DNA of 64,000 bases from the NCBI RefSeq assembly GCF_008040165.1, contig NZ_VRUR01000001.1, forward strand, positions 308,150 to 372,149. Direction: 5' to 3'. Origin of the DNA: Flagellimonas hymeniacidonis (lineage in GTDB: Bacteria; Bacteroidota; Bacteroidia; Flavobacteriales; Flavobacteriaceae). Made by a program: the position numbers and the translations under genes. The notes under the pieces were generated by a model. It saw nothing but the letters and a program-made list of their open reading frames with translations. It did no database searches and had not been told where the DNA came from. Below, piece after piece: positions 9,620 through 17,880 of this stretch (position 1 is the stretch's first letter; each line of letters begins with the position of its first letter).

Positions 9620-10588
9620 ATGTCAGTAGTAGTATATACAGAATCCGACAAAGGAAAATTTAAAAAGAATGCTTTGGAAGTAGCATCTTACGCCCATAAA
9701 GTTGCACAAGAACTTGGTGGTAGCGTTACCGCAGTCACCATCAATGCAGACGATGATGCATCACTTGGTAATTATGGCGTTTCCAAAGTTCTTAAGGTCT
9801 CAAATAGTCAATTAGATACCTTTAACGCAAAGGCTTACGCCAGCGTAATTACCCAGGCTGTTGAAGCAGAAGGTGCAAAAGTTGTCATTATCAGTTCAAG
9901 TGCCGATACCAAGTTTTTAGCGCCAATCTTAACGGCCAAACTAAATGCTGGGTATGTACCTAACGTAGTTTCTGCACCAGATAGCGTTTCTCCTTTTGTA
10001 GTAAAAAGAACTGCTTTTAGTAATAAAGGATTTGCCCATACTGAAATCAGTGCCGAGACCAAAATCATTGGAGTTTCCAATAATTCTTTTGGAATCCATG
10101 AAAATAGTACCTCAGCAGCAGTGGAAGCTTTTAGTCCATCACTTGGAGATTCAGATTTTAGCACCAATTCTGTGGAAGTTGATAAAGTGGTTGGCAAAGC
10201 CACCATTGCTGATGCTGATATAGTGGTTTCTGGTGGTAGAGGACTTAAAGGTCCGGAAAATTGGGGTATGATTGAAGAATTGGCCGAAGTACTCGGAGCT
10301 GCAACAGCTTGCTCCAAACCCGTATCAGATTTAGGGTGGCGTTCCCATGGTGAACACGTAGGGCAAACAGGTAAACCAGTAGCCAGCAATCTATATATTG
10401 CCATTGGTATTTCTGGAGCCATTCAGCATTTAGCTGGTGTCAGTGCCTCAAAAACCAAAGTAGTCATCAATAATGACCCGGAAGCTCCGTTCTTTAAGGC
10501 CGCAGATTATGGGATAGTTGGAGATGCCTTTGAGGTAGTACCTGAACTCATCGAAAAATTAAAGGAATTTAAAGCCCAGAACGCTTAA
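9620..10588 (+). CDS. etfA: electron transfer flavoprotein, alpha subunit
   Basis: The 322-residue alpha subunit holds the redox FAD. The N-terminal domain (1 to about 190) is EtfB-like. The C-terminal FAD domain carries VVSGGRGLKGPENW, KPVSDLGWRSHGEHVGQTG, and ISGAIQHLAGV, which contact the flavin and its pyrophosphate. It follows etfB closely and ends before a strong hairpin terminator, so etfBA is a closed two-gene unit. Length and motifs are normal. Confidence 0.96.
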   Translation: MSVVVYTESDKGKFKKNALEVASYAHKVAQELGGSVTAVTINADDDASLGNYGVSKVLKVSNSQLDTFNAKAYASVITQAVEAEGAKVVIISSSADTKFLAPILTAKLNAGYVPNVVSAPDSVSPFVVKRTAFSNKGFAHTEISAETKIIGVSNNSFGIHENSTSAAVEAFSPSLGDSDFSTNSVEVDKVVGKATIADADIVVSGGRGLKGPENWGMIEELAEVLGAATACSKPVSDLGWRSHGEHVGQTGKPVASNLYIAIGISGAIQHLAGVSASKTKVVINNDPEAPFFKAADYGIVGDAFEVVPELIEKLKEFKAQNA

Positions 10589-10612
10589 TTTTTGTTAATT
10601 TGCCCATTGCAA

Positions 10613-10661
10613 GGGGCTGTTCAGATAACTGGTATCGCCACTTATTTGAACGGCCTTTTTT
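10613..10661 (+). terminator. terminator after etfBA
   Basis: Arms GGGCTGTTCAGAT and ATTTGAACGGCC pair with G-T wobbles around a loop of about 18 bases, followed by TTTTTT. It ends 17 bases before the next gene. Confidence 0.75.
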
Positions 10662-10678
10662 GGTTTTAGGAAGATAAT

Positions 10679-11311
10679 ATGAGCTTAGTACGATTAAAAA
10701 TAAAGGGGATATCTTACAGCCAGACACAGAATGGTGCATACGCCCTTATTTTAAATGAAGTTGAAGGGGATAGAAAACTTCCAATAGTAATCGGTGCGTT
10801 TGAAGCGCAATCCATTGCTATAGCCCTCGAAAAGGAAATAAAGCCTCCCAGGCCCTTAACGCATGACCTTTTTAAGAATTTTGCAGATCGTTTTGCTATT
10901 GTGGTAAAGCAGGTAATCATCCATAAATTGGTTGATGGTGTTTTTTATTCCAGCATTATATGTGAGCGAGATAAGGTTGAAGAAATTGTAGATGCCCGCA
11001 CAAGTGACGCCATTGCCCTTGCGTTACGGTTTGATGCGCCCATTTTCACCTACAAGACCATTTTGGACAAAGCTGGTATCTTCCTTAAGTTTTCATCAAA
11101 GGAAAATGAAGAAAATGAAGATGACGACAGTATTGTGGTGGATGAAATTCTTCAAGAAGGAGAAACCGTAGAGATTGAATCCGGAGCTTCCTCACAAGGA
11201 TACAGGGAACTAACCCTGGAAGAGCTCCATAAAGAATTGGATAAAGCAGTTGCCAACGAAGACTACGAAAAGGCTGCCAAACTAAGGGACGAAATCTCCA
11301 AGCGTAAATAA
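10679..11311 (+). CDS. bifunctional nuclease (DUF151) family protein with UVR motif
   Basis: The 210-residue protein has two parts. Residues 1 to about 140 are the bifunctional nuclease/DUF151 domain (LPIVIGAFEAQSIAIALE, RPLTHDLF, DARTSDAIALALRFDAPIF). After an acidic linker, residues 175-208 form a UvrB/UvrC-type helical hairpin (LEELHKELDKAVANEDYEKA). The DUF151 domain has reported RNase/DNase activity in plant homologues. The bacterial role is not established, and the UVR motif suggests a protein-protein contact. The next gene, a nucleoside transporter, starts 11 bases after the stop, so they are probably co-transcribed. That pairing suggests nucleotide recycling, but this is inference only. 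Confidence 0.88.
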   Translation: MSLVRLKIKGISYSQTQNGAYALILNEVEGDRKLPIVIGAFEAQSIAIALEKEIKPPRPLTHDLFKNFADRFAIVVKQVIIHKLVDGVFYSSIICERDKVEEIVDARTSDAIALALRFDAPIFTYKTILDKAGIFLKFSSKENEENEDDDSIVVDEILQEGETVEIESGASSQGYRELTLEELHKELDKAVANEDYEKAAKLRDEISKRK

Positions 11312-11322
11312 ACACCAACTAC

Positions 11323-12786
11323 ATGGGGGTAAAAACCAAAGGTTTCCTAACACTTTTATTTTTTGTTTGTGCATTTTCTTTTGGACAAAATACCTTGCCC
11401 ACAGATTCGCTTAACATCACCGTAGCCACCACCATAATAGATGACCTTACTCCAGTACAAGCACCAGAATTAATTCCAAATCAAGGATTTACCTTAACCT
11501 CGTTATGGAGAGGCGCATTGGGCATGGCCGTGTTGATATTGATTTCCTTCCTTTTCAGTTCCAACAGAAAAGCCATCAATTGGAGAACAGTGGGAATTGG
11601 TCTCTCACTTCAACTATTGATAGCCATTGGCGTATTGAAAGTACCTTTTGTAAAGCTAATTTTTGAAAAAATTGGTCAAGTTTTCGTTAGCATTCTAGAT
11701 TTTACTCGAGCCGGAAGTAAGTTTCTATTTGAAGGTTTGGTGGTAGATATGGATACTTTTGGGTTCATTTTTGCCTTTCAGGTATTGCCAACTATTATTT
11801 TCTTTTCCGCATTGACCTCGGTGCTCTTTTATATGGGAGTGATTCAAAAAGTGGTAAGAGCTTTAGCATGGTTGCTCACAAAATCTTTAGGAATTTCAGG
11901 AGCAGAAAGCCTTTCCATAGCAGGAAACATTTTTTTAGGTCAAACAGAAGCACCCTTGTTGATCAAGGCCTATCTGGAGAAGATGAACAAATCAGAAATC
12001 CTTTTGGTAATGATTGGCGGAATGGCCACCGTTGCTGGAGCGGTCTTGGCAGCATATATTGGATTTTTAGGTGGAGATGATCCATCCTTGCGCTTGGTAT
12101 TCGCCAAACATTTATTGGCAGCTTCCGTAATGGCAGCCCCTGGTGCCATTGTAGTTTCCAAAATTTTATATCCCCAAACTGAAAAAGTAAACACCGATGT
12201 AAAAGTATCAACAGAAAAAATTGGTGCCAATATTTTAGATGCCATCGCCAACGGAACCACTGAAGGACTTAAATTGGCTATGAATGTTGGGGCCATGCTA
12301 TTAGTTTTTGTCGCCTTTATTGCCATGATCAATGGTATTTTAGGCTGGGTTGGGGATATTACCACGTTCAACACCTGGATTGCTGCAAATTCCCCCTATG
12401 ATAGTTTCTCTTTAGAAGCTGTTCTAGGAACTGTCTTTGCACCGCTTATGTGGTTAATAGGAGTTTCTGGTGACGATATAATGCTTATGGGTCAACTATT
12501 AGGAATCAAATTAGCCGCCAGTGAATTTATTGGCTACATTCAATTGGCGGAGTTAAAGAATATGGCCAACAATCTTCATTTTACGTACAACAAATCCGTA
12601 ATTATGGCTACTTATATGCTCTGTGGATTTGCCAACTTTGCTTCCATTGGCATTCAAATAGGTGGCATTGGATCCTTAGCCCCTGGACAACGTAAAACCC
12701 TATCCGAATTTGGCATGAAAGCTGTTTTAGGCGGTTCCTTGGCTTCGCTATTGTCTGCTACCATAGCAGGGATGATCTTGGGTTAA
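11323..12786 (+). CDS. concentrative nucleoside transporter (NupC/CNT family)
   Basis: The 487-residue polytopic protein imports nucleosides with Na+ or H+. CNT features include SIAGNIFLGQTEAPLLIKAYL, GGMATVAGAVLAAYIGFLGG, the Gly-Val-Ser-Gly-Asp-Asp segment with GQLLGIKLAASEFIGY, and SIGIQIGGIGSLAP near the end. Before the first CNT helix (about 60-80) lies an extension that looks like a cleavable signal peptide (LTLLFFVCAFSFGQ) plus about 35 polar residues, which typical CNTs lack. It is followed by a gene-free 200 bp and then thyA, so nucleoside uptake sits next to dTMP synthesis. Confidence 0.93.
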   Translation: MGVKTKGFLTLLFFVCAFSFGQNTLPTDSLNITVATTIIDDLTPVQAPELIPNQGFTLTSLWRGALGMAVLILISFLFSSNRKAINWRTVGIGLSLQLLIAIGVLKVPFVKLIFEKIGQVFVSILDFTRAGSKFLFEGLVVDMDTFGFIFAFQVLPTIIFFSALTSVLFYMGVIQKVVRALAWLLTKSLGISGAESLSIAGNIFLGQTEAPLLIKAYLEKMNKSEILLVMIGGMATVAGAVLAAYIGFLGGDDPSLRLVFAKHLLAASVMAAPGAIVVSKILYPQTEKVNTDVKVSTEKIGANILDAIANGTTEGLKLAMNVGAMLLVFVAFIAMINGILGWVGDITTFNTWIAANSPYDSFSLEAVLGTVFAPLMWLIGVSGDDIMLMGQLLGIKLAASEFIGYIQLAELKNMANNLHFTYNKSVIMATYMLCGFANFASIGIQIGGIGSLAPGQRKTLSEFGMKAVLGGSLASLLSATIAGMILG

Positions 12787-12901
12787 TTGGGCGAAGAGTT
12801 TCTGGGTTGAGGATAAAAGGTTGATAAAATCTTTATAAGTCAATCAAAATTCTTTTTCTATAACTTTATTCTTGAAGTAATTTAGATGGATTTAATTTTT
12901 A

Positions 12902-12967
12902 TGTCACATCGAGCGCCGTCGAGATGTCTTTTAAGATTTCTCTTCGTTATACCCGTTCGAAATGACA
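12902..12967. repeat. imperfect inverted repeat, REP-like intergenic element
   Basis: A 66-bp element starts TGTCACATCGAGCG and ends CGTTCGAAATGACA. Its halves are imperfect inverted copies (GTCAnnTCGAnCG and GAGAnnTCTT match in both arms). Such elements with TCGAnCG cores and TGTCA/TGACA ends are dispersed between genes in many Flavobacteriaceae. It sits between the nucleoside transporter and thyA. Only one copy was seen in this window. Confidence 0.55.
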
Positions 12968-12987
12968 AACGGTAATTTGATGAAAGA

Positions 12988-13812
12988 ATGAAGCAATACC
13001 ACGACTTATTACAACATGTATTGGAATACGGAAACCAAAAAGGAGACCGCACGGGAACAGGAACCATGAGCGTTTTTGGTTATCAGATGCGGTTTGATCT
13101 ATCCGAAGGTTTTCCCATGGTGACCACCAAAAAATTACATTTAAAATCCATTGTGCATGAATTGTTATGGTTTTTAAAGGGCGATACCAACGTTGGCTAT
13201 CTGCAAGAAAATGGCGTGCGTATTTGGAATGAGTGGGCTGATGAAAATGGGGATTTGGGTCCGGTGTACGGACACCAATGGCGTAATTGGAACAGCGAAG
13301 AGATTGACCAGATCAAAGAAGTGATAGAAACCCTAAAAAACAATCCCAATAGCCGAAGAATGCTGGTCTCTGCCTGGAACCCCAGCGTATTGCCCGACAC
13401 TTCAGTGTCTTTTTCTGAAAATGTGGCCCAAGGCAAAGCGGCCTTACCCCCCTGCCATGCTTTTTTTCAGTTTTATGTAGCTGATGGAAAACTCTCATGC
13501 CAACTCTACCAACGTAGTGCCGATATTTTTTTAGGCGTGCCCTTTAATATTGCCTCCTATGCCCTGTTTACCATGATGATGGCCCAAGTTTGTGGGTATG
13601 AGGCTGGAGATTTTATCCACACCTTTGGTGATGCACACATTTACAACAACCATATGGAACAGGTGGAGCTACAATTAAGCCGTGACCCACGTCCATTACC
13701 TACCATGAGGCTAAACCCTAGTGTACAAAACATTTTTGACTTTACTTTTGATGATTTTGAATTGCTGAATTATCATCCTCACCCGCATATTAAAGGGGTT
13801 GTGGCGGTGTAA
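12988..13812 (+). CDS. thyA: thymidylate synthase
   Basis: ThyA makes dTMP from dUMP with methylene-tetrahydrofolate. It has 274 residues, slightly longer than the E. coli enzyme because of an insertion around 137-151 ([12 protein letters not shown]). The nucleophile is Cys156 in [20 protein letters not shown] near the N-terminus, [28 protein letters not shown], and HIYNNHMEQ are the usual phosphate, dUMP and folate contacts. Its product dihydrofolate is recycled by DHFR, encoded 11 kb away. In related genomes thyA and folA often lie close together, so the intervening stretch may be an insertion (inference). Confidence 0.97.
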   Translation: MKQYHDLLQHVLEYGNQKGDRTGTGTMSVFGYQMRFDLSEGFPMVTTKKLHLKSIVHELLWFLKGDTNVGYLQENGVRIWNEWADENGDLGPVYGHQWRNWNSEEIDQIKEVIETLKNNPNSRRMLVSAWNPSVLPDTSVSFSENVAQGKAALPPCHAFFQFYVADGKLSCQLYQRSADIFLGVPFNIASYALFTMMMAQVCGYEAGDFIHTFGDAHIYNNHMEQVELQLSRDPRPLPTMRLNPSVQNIFDFTFDDFELLNYHPHPHIKGVVAV

Positions 13813-13884
13813 AAAGCAGAATTGATTTAGGATATATGAACTAAAACATTTCATCTAAAACTATAACTACCAATCTATTATCAA

Positions 13885-14274
13885 ATGGAAATAATAATTG
13901 GAATTTTAGGGTTAATTATTGCCGTTTTAACATTTTGGTACAGTTTCTATAAAAAACCTAAAGAAGAATTACTTCATTTAAAAGCACAGTTCAAAGCAAC
14001 TCAGAAACTATCTGAAAATTTACAAGTTGAATTGGAAAATTATATTGCAAAAACCAATTCAGCTGACCAACCCATATTTCCCAACATTTCCTTTGGTTCG
14101 TATCTTAACGAAATGAAAGAATCTTATAAGGAAAATCTTTCTGACGAATTATATAACAAATTGGATAATTTAAATCTTTCGAAGAGTATCATTCAATCAA
14201 TGATTGAAAGTCTTGAAACTCAATTCTCGGCATTGCAACAAATACAAATTGAGATAAAAATGCGTGGCAGATAG
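13885..14274 (+). CDS. small membrane-anchored coiled-coil protein, unknown
   Basis: The 129-residue protein begins with one hydrophobic helix (MEIIIGILGLIIAVLTFWYSFY), then KK as a positive stop. The rest is hydrophilic and helical with coiled-coil character at 26-58 and 90-126. This fits a single-pass protein facing the cytoplasm. I recognise no family. It follows thyA in the same direction by 72 bases but has no evident functional link, and its AT-rich codon usage differs from that of thyA. Confidence 0.55.
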   Translation: MEIIIGILGLIIAVLTFWYSFYKKPKEELLHLKAQFKATQKLSENLQVELENYIAKTNSADQPIFPNISFGSYLNEMKESYKENLSDELYNKLDNLNLSKSIIQSMIESLETQFSALQQIQIEIKMRGR

Positions 14275-14298
14275 GATTCGAATTAAAACATTTGGACC

Positions 14299-14511
14299 TT
14301 ATCCCCTCAAAACCACAATAATTCCTCTAATGGCTGATACAACTTGTTGAATTTCTCGTTGGGTAAAAGCTTCTTCTTCCACATAAAAGAACATTTCCAC
14401 TCCCAAATCTAGAACATTGGCCAGTTCGGCTGGAGTGTTATAGCCTTCCTCAATGAGTTCTATTAGTTTCCTAAGTTGAGTTTTATCCAATATGCGGTCA
14501 CTTTTTATCAT
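14299..14511 (-). CDS. small hypothetical protein
   Basis: The 70-residue product is predicted to be helical and acidic (KTQLRKLIELIEEGYNTPAELANVLDLG). A Phe/Tyr/Glu-rich centre and a hydrophobic C-terminus (AIRGIIVVLRG) follow. TPAELANVLDLG vaguely recalls a helix-turn-helix, but it is too weak to call. The gene is convergent with its left neighbour and has no operon partner. It is kept because its frame is open over its whole length in a region without another gene. Confidence 0.4.
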   Translation of the reverse strand: MIKSDRILDKTQLRKLIELIEEGYNTPAELANVLDLGVEMFFYVEEEAFTQREIQQVVSAIRGIIVVLRG

Positions 14512-14626
14512 TCACCGTAATAATCATTCAAAGGTGTAAAATCTTGTTCAAACCCGTAGCCCTATATATCGGTCAAAAGTATTAACTGGTTTTGGTTTAA
14601 GGGTCATAACAAATTGTGACTTTTGG

Positions 14627-14634
14627 TATATTTG
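14627..14634 (+). promoter_or_regulatory. -7 promoter element of TonB-domain gene
   Basis: TATATTTG matches TAnnTTTG 32 bases before the ATG at 14667. It falls inside the longer possible reading frame from 14616, which supports the downstream start. Confidence 0.45.
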
Positions 14635-14666
14635 ATTTTCAAGTAAATAAACCTACCATCCCAAAT

Positions 14667-15491
14667 ATGAAAAAAGCATCATTGTTAATCTGCTGTCTAA
14701 TCTATTCTATAAACAACAGCGCCCAATCCCAAATAGCGTACTTTCCGCAGGAACAATTAATCATAAATGATTGTATGGATGCTGATGATAAGAATGCATG
14801 TTTATATGATTTTTTCAAAACAAAAACACTACAAATACTTAATAGTAAAAAAAGCACAAAGCTCATATCCAATTTAAAAAAAGACACTATTACGGTAAAT
14901 GGATCCCTATTTGTAAATATGGATGGTTCAGTAAAAAGAGAGTCCAGTAGTTTTATTGTATCGTATAAAAAATTAAGAAAGAAATTGGATTCCGATTTTT
15001 CAAAAATCCTTACGGACTTACCAAAATTTAAGGTTATCAATAAAAAACCAAAACGCATCAAAACGAAACACTCATTCTTCTACGAATTTGTGATTACCAC
15101 TGATGATGATAAAATAACTCTTACACATATTCCGAATGAAGTAAAATACGAAGGTGGGGTAATTCAAGAAATTCCTGTATTTCCTGGATGTGAGGGTCTT
15201 ATGGACAAAGAAAGCCGTATGTGTTTTCAATTTAAGATGCAGGAGCACATCAAAAACAACTTTAAATACCCCCTTGAAGCGCAAAAGCAAAGTATTTCAG
15301 GTAAGGTGTATATCATATTTAAGATTACAAAGGAGGGGAAGATTACGGATATAAGAACTCGAGGACCTCATCCTATTTTGGAACAGGAAGCAAGGCGGAT
15401 TGTCAAATTATTGCCAGATATTGGGCCGGGAAGGCAGAATGGTAAAGCTGTAAATGTTCCTTTTTCCATACCCATTACATTTAAACTATAA
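14667..15491 (+). CDS. secreted TonB C-terminal-domain protein without membrane anchor
   Basis: From the chosen ATG the protein has 274 residues and starts with a signal peptide (MKKASLLICCLIYSINNSAQS), not a TonB anchor helix. The middle (about 20-160) is charged and unlike known families. The last 110 residues are a TonB domain close to the one at 1177-1881: PVFPGCEG, MCFQFKMQEHIKNNFKYP, RTRGPHPILEQEARRI, and PFSIPITFKL. Without the inner-membrane helix or a proline-rich span it cannot act as a standard energy transducer. It may be a free periplasmic partner or a structural reuse of the fold. An in-frame ATG 17 codons upstream exists but would precede the likely promoter and spoil the signal peptide. 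Confidence 0.8.
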   Translation: MKKASLLICCLIYSINNSAQSQIAYFPQEQLIINDCMDADDKNACLYDFFKTKTLQILNSKKSTKLISNLKKDTITVNGSLFVNMDGSVKRESSSFIVSYKKLRKKLDSDFSKILTDLPKFKVINKKPKRIKTKHSFFYEFVITTDDDKITLTHIPNEVKYEGGVIQEIPVFPGCEGLMDKESRMCFQFKMQEHIKNNFKYPLEAQKQSISGKVYIIFKITKEGKITDIRTRGPHPILEQEARRIVKLLPDIGPGRQNGKAVNVPFSIPITFKL

Positions 15492-15525
15492 AAAAACACC
15501 CAAGCTTTCACTTGGGTGCTCTTTT
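15491..15525. terminator. bidirectional hairpin terminator
   Basis: Arms CACCCAAG and CTTGGGTG enclose CTTTCA, with A7 on the left and CTTTT on the right. It serves the TonB-domain gene and probably the convergent repeat-lipoprotein gene. Confidence 0.8.
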
Positions 15526-15569
15526 GCAAACAATTAAACTAATTTACCAATTTTCTTTTTCATGCTTGC

Positions 15570-17654
15570 TCAATGTGGAAGTTCCCTTTTCACTTTTATA
15601 GCATTGGAGAGGTCGTAAAAGCCATCCAGGTCAGCAACGTTCATTCCAGCTTTTAATCCGGTTAGGCCTTCCTCGTAGGTAATATGCCAGATAAAGCATA
15701 CGCCAACTCTGGCAGCATCAAAATCTACGCCTTCAACGGCATCAATGGTTGGCGGCAAGCCTAGAATATTATTGTATTCGTCTGTAATCACCCAGCCTTG
15801 TTTTGATCCATTTAAATTGGAGTCATCTAAATAGATTCCACTTACCATATCTGGTGTACCATCTACTTTAAATACAAATGGACCTCCACCAATATACCCT
15901 GCATTTAATGCATTTCTGTTCACTGTTACAAAGTTCGAAAGGGCAAAATTACCTGACAGGTCATTCAAGTTCTGTCCGCCTTCCAATCCGGACAGTTCGC
16001 CAGAATAGGTCAGATGGAAGATATAGCATGAACCAACGCCAGCTCCATCAAAATCAACTCCTTTTACAGCATCCAAAGTCGGGGGCACTCCCAAAATGTT
16101 TTTGGAATCGTCTGTAATTACATAGGTTTGTGCCGCACCGTTAAGTTCTGAGTCATCCAAAGCAATGGCACTTACCATATCGGGCGTACCATCCACAACA
16201 AAGTTGTATGGCCCCCCAGAAAGCTTTCCTGCATTCAAGGCATTTCTGTTGACGGTTACAAAATTGGAAAGGGCAAAATTACCTGTCAGATCATTCAAAT
16301 TCTGTCCGCCTTCCAATCCGGACAGTTCGCCAGAATAGGTCAGATGGAAGATATAGCATGAACCAACGCCAGCTCCATCAAAATCGACCCCTTTCACGGC
16401 ATCCAAGGTTGGGGGAATACCTAAAATATTCTTGGAATCGTCCGTAATCACATAGGTCTGTGCATCACCAGTAAGTTCTGCGTCATCCAAAGCAATCGCG
16501 CTCACCATATCCGGTGTTCCGTCCACAACAAAGTTGTATGGACCCCCGGAAAGCGTTCCTGCATTTAATCCACTTCTGTTGACCGTTACAAAGTTGGAAA
16601 GGGCAAAATTACCCGATAAATCGTTCAAGTTCTCTCCACCTTTTAATCCAGACAACTCGCCAGAATAGGTCAAATGGAATATATAACAAGAACCTACGCC
16701 TGCTCCATCAAAATTGACACCCTTTACGGCATCCAAGGTTGGGGGAATCCCTAAAATATTTTTTGAATCATCTGTAATTACATAGGTCTGTGCGGCACCA
16801 GTAAGTTCTGCGTCATCCAAAGCAATGGCACTTACCATATCTGGCGTACCATCTACAACAAAGTTGTATGGGCCTCCTGAAAGGGTTCCCGCATTTAATC
16901 CACTTCTGTTGACCGTTACAAAGTTGGAAAGCGCAAAATTACCTGATAGATCATTCAAGTTCTGACCACCTTCCAATCCGGACAACTCGCCAGAATAGGT
17001 CAAATGAAATATGTAGCAGGAACCAACGCCTGCTCCATCAAAATCGACACCTTTTACAGCATCCAAAGTTGGGGGAGTCCCTAAAATATTTTTGGAATCG
17101 TCAGTGATCACATAGGTCTGTGTATCTCCATTAAGTTCCGCATCATCCAAGGCAATGGCGCTTACCATATCGGGTGTACCATCCACAACAAAGTTGTAAG
17201 GCCCTCCTGAAAGGGTTCCAGCATTTAGACCATTTCTAGTGACGGTCAATGAGTTGGAAAGTGCGTACTCTCCAGATAATCCACTCGTATTTGAATCTAC
17301 ATCCAATCCTTCCAGACCATCTTCGTAAACAATATGCCAAATAAGGCATACTCCCGCTCCAGCGGCATCAAAATTTACAGCCTGAACTGCATCAATGGTA
17401 GGTGGAAGTCCTAAAATGTTACCTGCATCGTCTGTAATAACGTACCCGCTATTGCTTCCAACTACGTTGTCCACATTCAAGCTAATTTCACTTACCATAT
17501 CTGGAGTGCCATCTACGGTAAATGTATATGGTCCGCCGGAAAGTTCCCCAGCGTTCAGTTCCAGCACAGCTGGTGCTTCATCTGTATCTCCATCGCAGGA
17601 GAACAAAAATATTCCGATGCTTAATAGCATCAATACTGATTTTAAGTTCTTCAT
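15570..17654 (-). CDS. lipoprotein built of six 110-residue repeats
   Basis: The 694-residue protein has a lipoprotein signal (GIFLFSC, Cys20) and a 12-residue spacer. Six consecutive units then fill the rest: residues 33-142, 143-252, 253-362, 363-472, 473-582 and 583-694. Each begins LNAG, then GGP, VDGTPDMVS, YVITDD...NILG, PPT.DAV, a C-x-I-[FW]-H motif, and ends with a LSN...V.V.R strand. Units 2-5 are almost identical. Units 1 and 6 are more diverged and resemble each other (GLPPTIDAV, IWHI.YE). Each unit has one Cys and a His three residues later, so disulfides within a unit are unlikely but a metal or inter-unit role is possible. Related units occur in Bacteroidota surface proteins. 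The function is unknown, with surface adhesion or a spacer role most likely. It is divergent from the two-component system. Confidence 0.85.
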   Translation of the reverse strand: MKNLKSVLMLLSIGIFLFSCDGDTDEAPAVLELNAGELSGGPYTFTVDGTPDMVSEISLNVDNVVGSNSGYVITDDAGNILGLPPTIDAVQAVNFDAAGAGVCLIWHIVYEDGLEGLDVDSNTSGLSGEYALSNSLTVTRNGLNAGTLSGGPYNFVVDGTPDMVSAIALDDAELNGDTQTYVITDDSKNILGTPPTLDAVKGVDFDGAGVGSCYIFHLTYSGELSGLEGGQNLNDLSGNFALSNFVTVNRSGLNAGTLSGGPYNFVVDGTPDMVSAIALDDAELTGAAQTYVITDDSKNILGIPPTLDAVKGVNFDGAGVGSCYIFHLTYSGELSGLKGGENLNDLSGNFALSNFVTVNRSGLNAGTLSGGPYNFVVDGTPDMVSAIALDDAELTGDAQTYVITDDSKNILGIPPTLDAVKGVDFDGAGVGSCYIFHLTYSGELSGLEGGQNLNDLTGNFALSNFVTVNRNALNAGKLSGGPYNFVVDGTPDMVSAIALDDSELNGAAQTYVITDDSKNILGVPPTLDAVKGVDFDGAGVGSCYIFHLTYSGELSGLEGGQNLNDLSGNFALSNFVTVNRNALNAGYIGGGPFVFKVDGTPDMVSGIYLDDSNLNGSKQGWVITDEYNNILGLPPTIDAVEGVDFDAARVGVCFIWHITYEEGLTGLKAGMNVADLDGFYDLSNAIKVKRELPH
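15909..17228 (-). repeat. four near-identical 330-bp tandem repeats
   Basis: Units 2-5 of the repeat lipoprotein are tandem DNA repeats of 330 bp: 16899-17228, 16569-16898, 16239-16568 and 15909-16238. Differences cluster at a few short positions, such as NGDTQTY, TGAAQTY, TGDAQTY and NGAAQTY. High DNA identity in tandem allows copy-number change by recombination. Diverged units flank them on both sides (17229-17558 and 15573-15908). Confidence 0.9.
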
Positions 17655-17735
17655 TTTCGTGTGTTTTTAAATTGTGTCACAAATAAATAGGGAAGTTGTT
17701 GCAGAAATATCACGTAAAAGTCAAAATTCATTACT

Positions 17736-17750
17736 CATTGATTATCAATG
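17736..17750. promoter_or_regulatory. palindrome in the lipoprotein / two-component divergent region
   Basis: CATTGAT-T-ATCAATG is a perfect 7-bp inverted repeat with a single-base spacer. It lies 82 bases upstream of the lipoprotein start and 131 bases upstream of the response regulator. This is a candidate protein site only. Confidence 0.35.
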
Positions 17751-17760
17751 TTTTGAGATA

Positions 17761-17806
17761 AAAAACAGTGCTTTTTGTAAAGATTTGAATGAAAAACAGA
17801 CTTTTT
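17761..17806. promoter_or_regulatory. direct repeats upstream of the response regulator
   Basis: AAAAACAGTGCTTTTT and AAAAACAGACTTTTT start 31 bases apart, about three helical turns. OmpR-family regulators typically bind direct repeats, so this may be an autoregulatory site of the adjacent regulator (inference). Confidence 0.35.
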
Positions 17807-17880
17807 AGAAGGTATGCTATCAAAATTTTATAGCAAACGGTGAACTTTCCGTGATACTTTACATTTTAATTCGTTGCATC

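Noticed and set aside
9835..10422. 195-residue leftward frame antisense to etfA
   Set aside because: It mirrors a conserved flavoprotein gene and has no plausible promoter or domain.
15909..17228. Regular repeats that might suggest a CRISPR or satellite array
   Set aside because: The repeats are 330 bp, contiguous and in frame inside one lipoprotein gene, with no spacers or cas genes.
17815..17835. TGCTAT/ATAGCA inverted repeat before the response regulator
   Set aside because: Arms of six bases with an AT-rich nine-base spacer are expected by chance in this composition.
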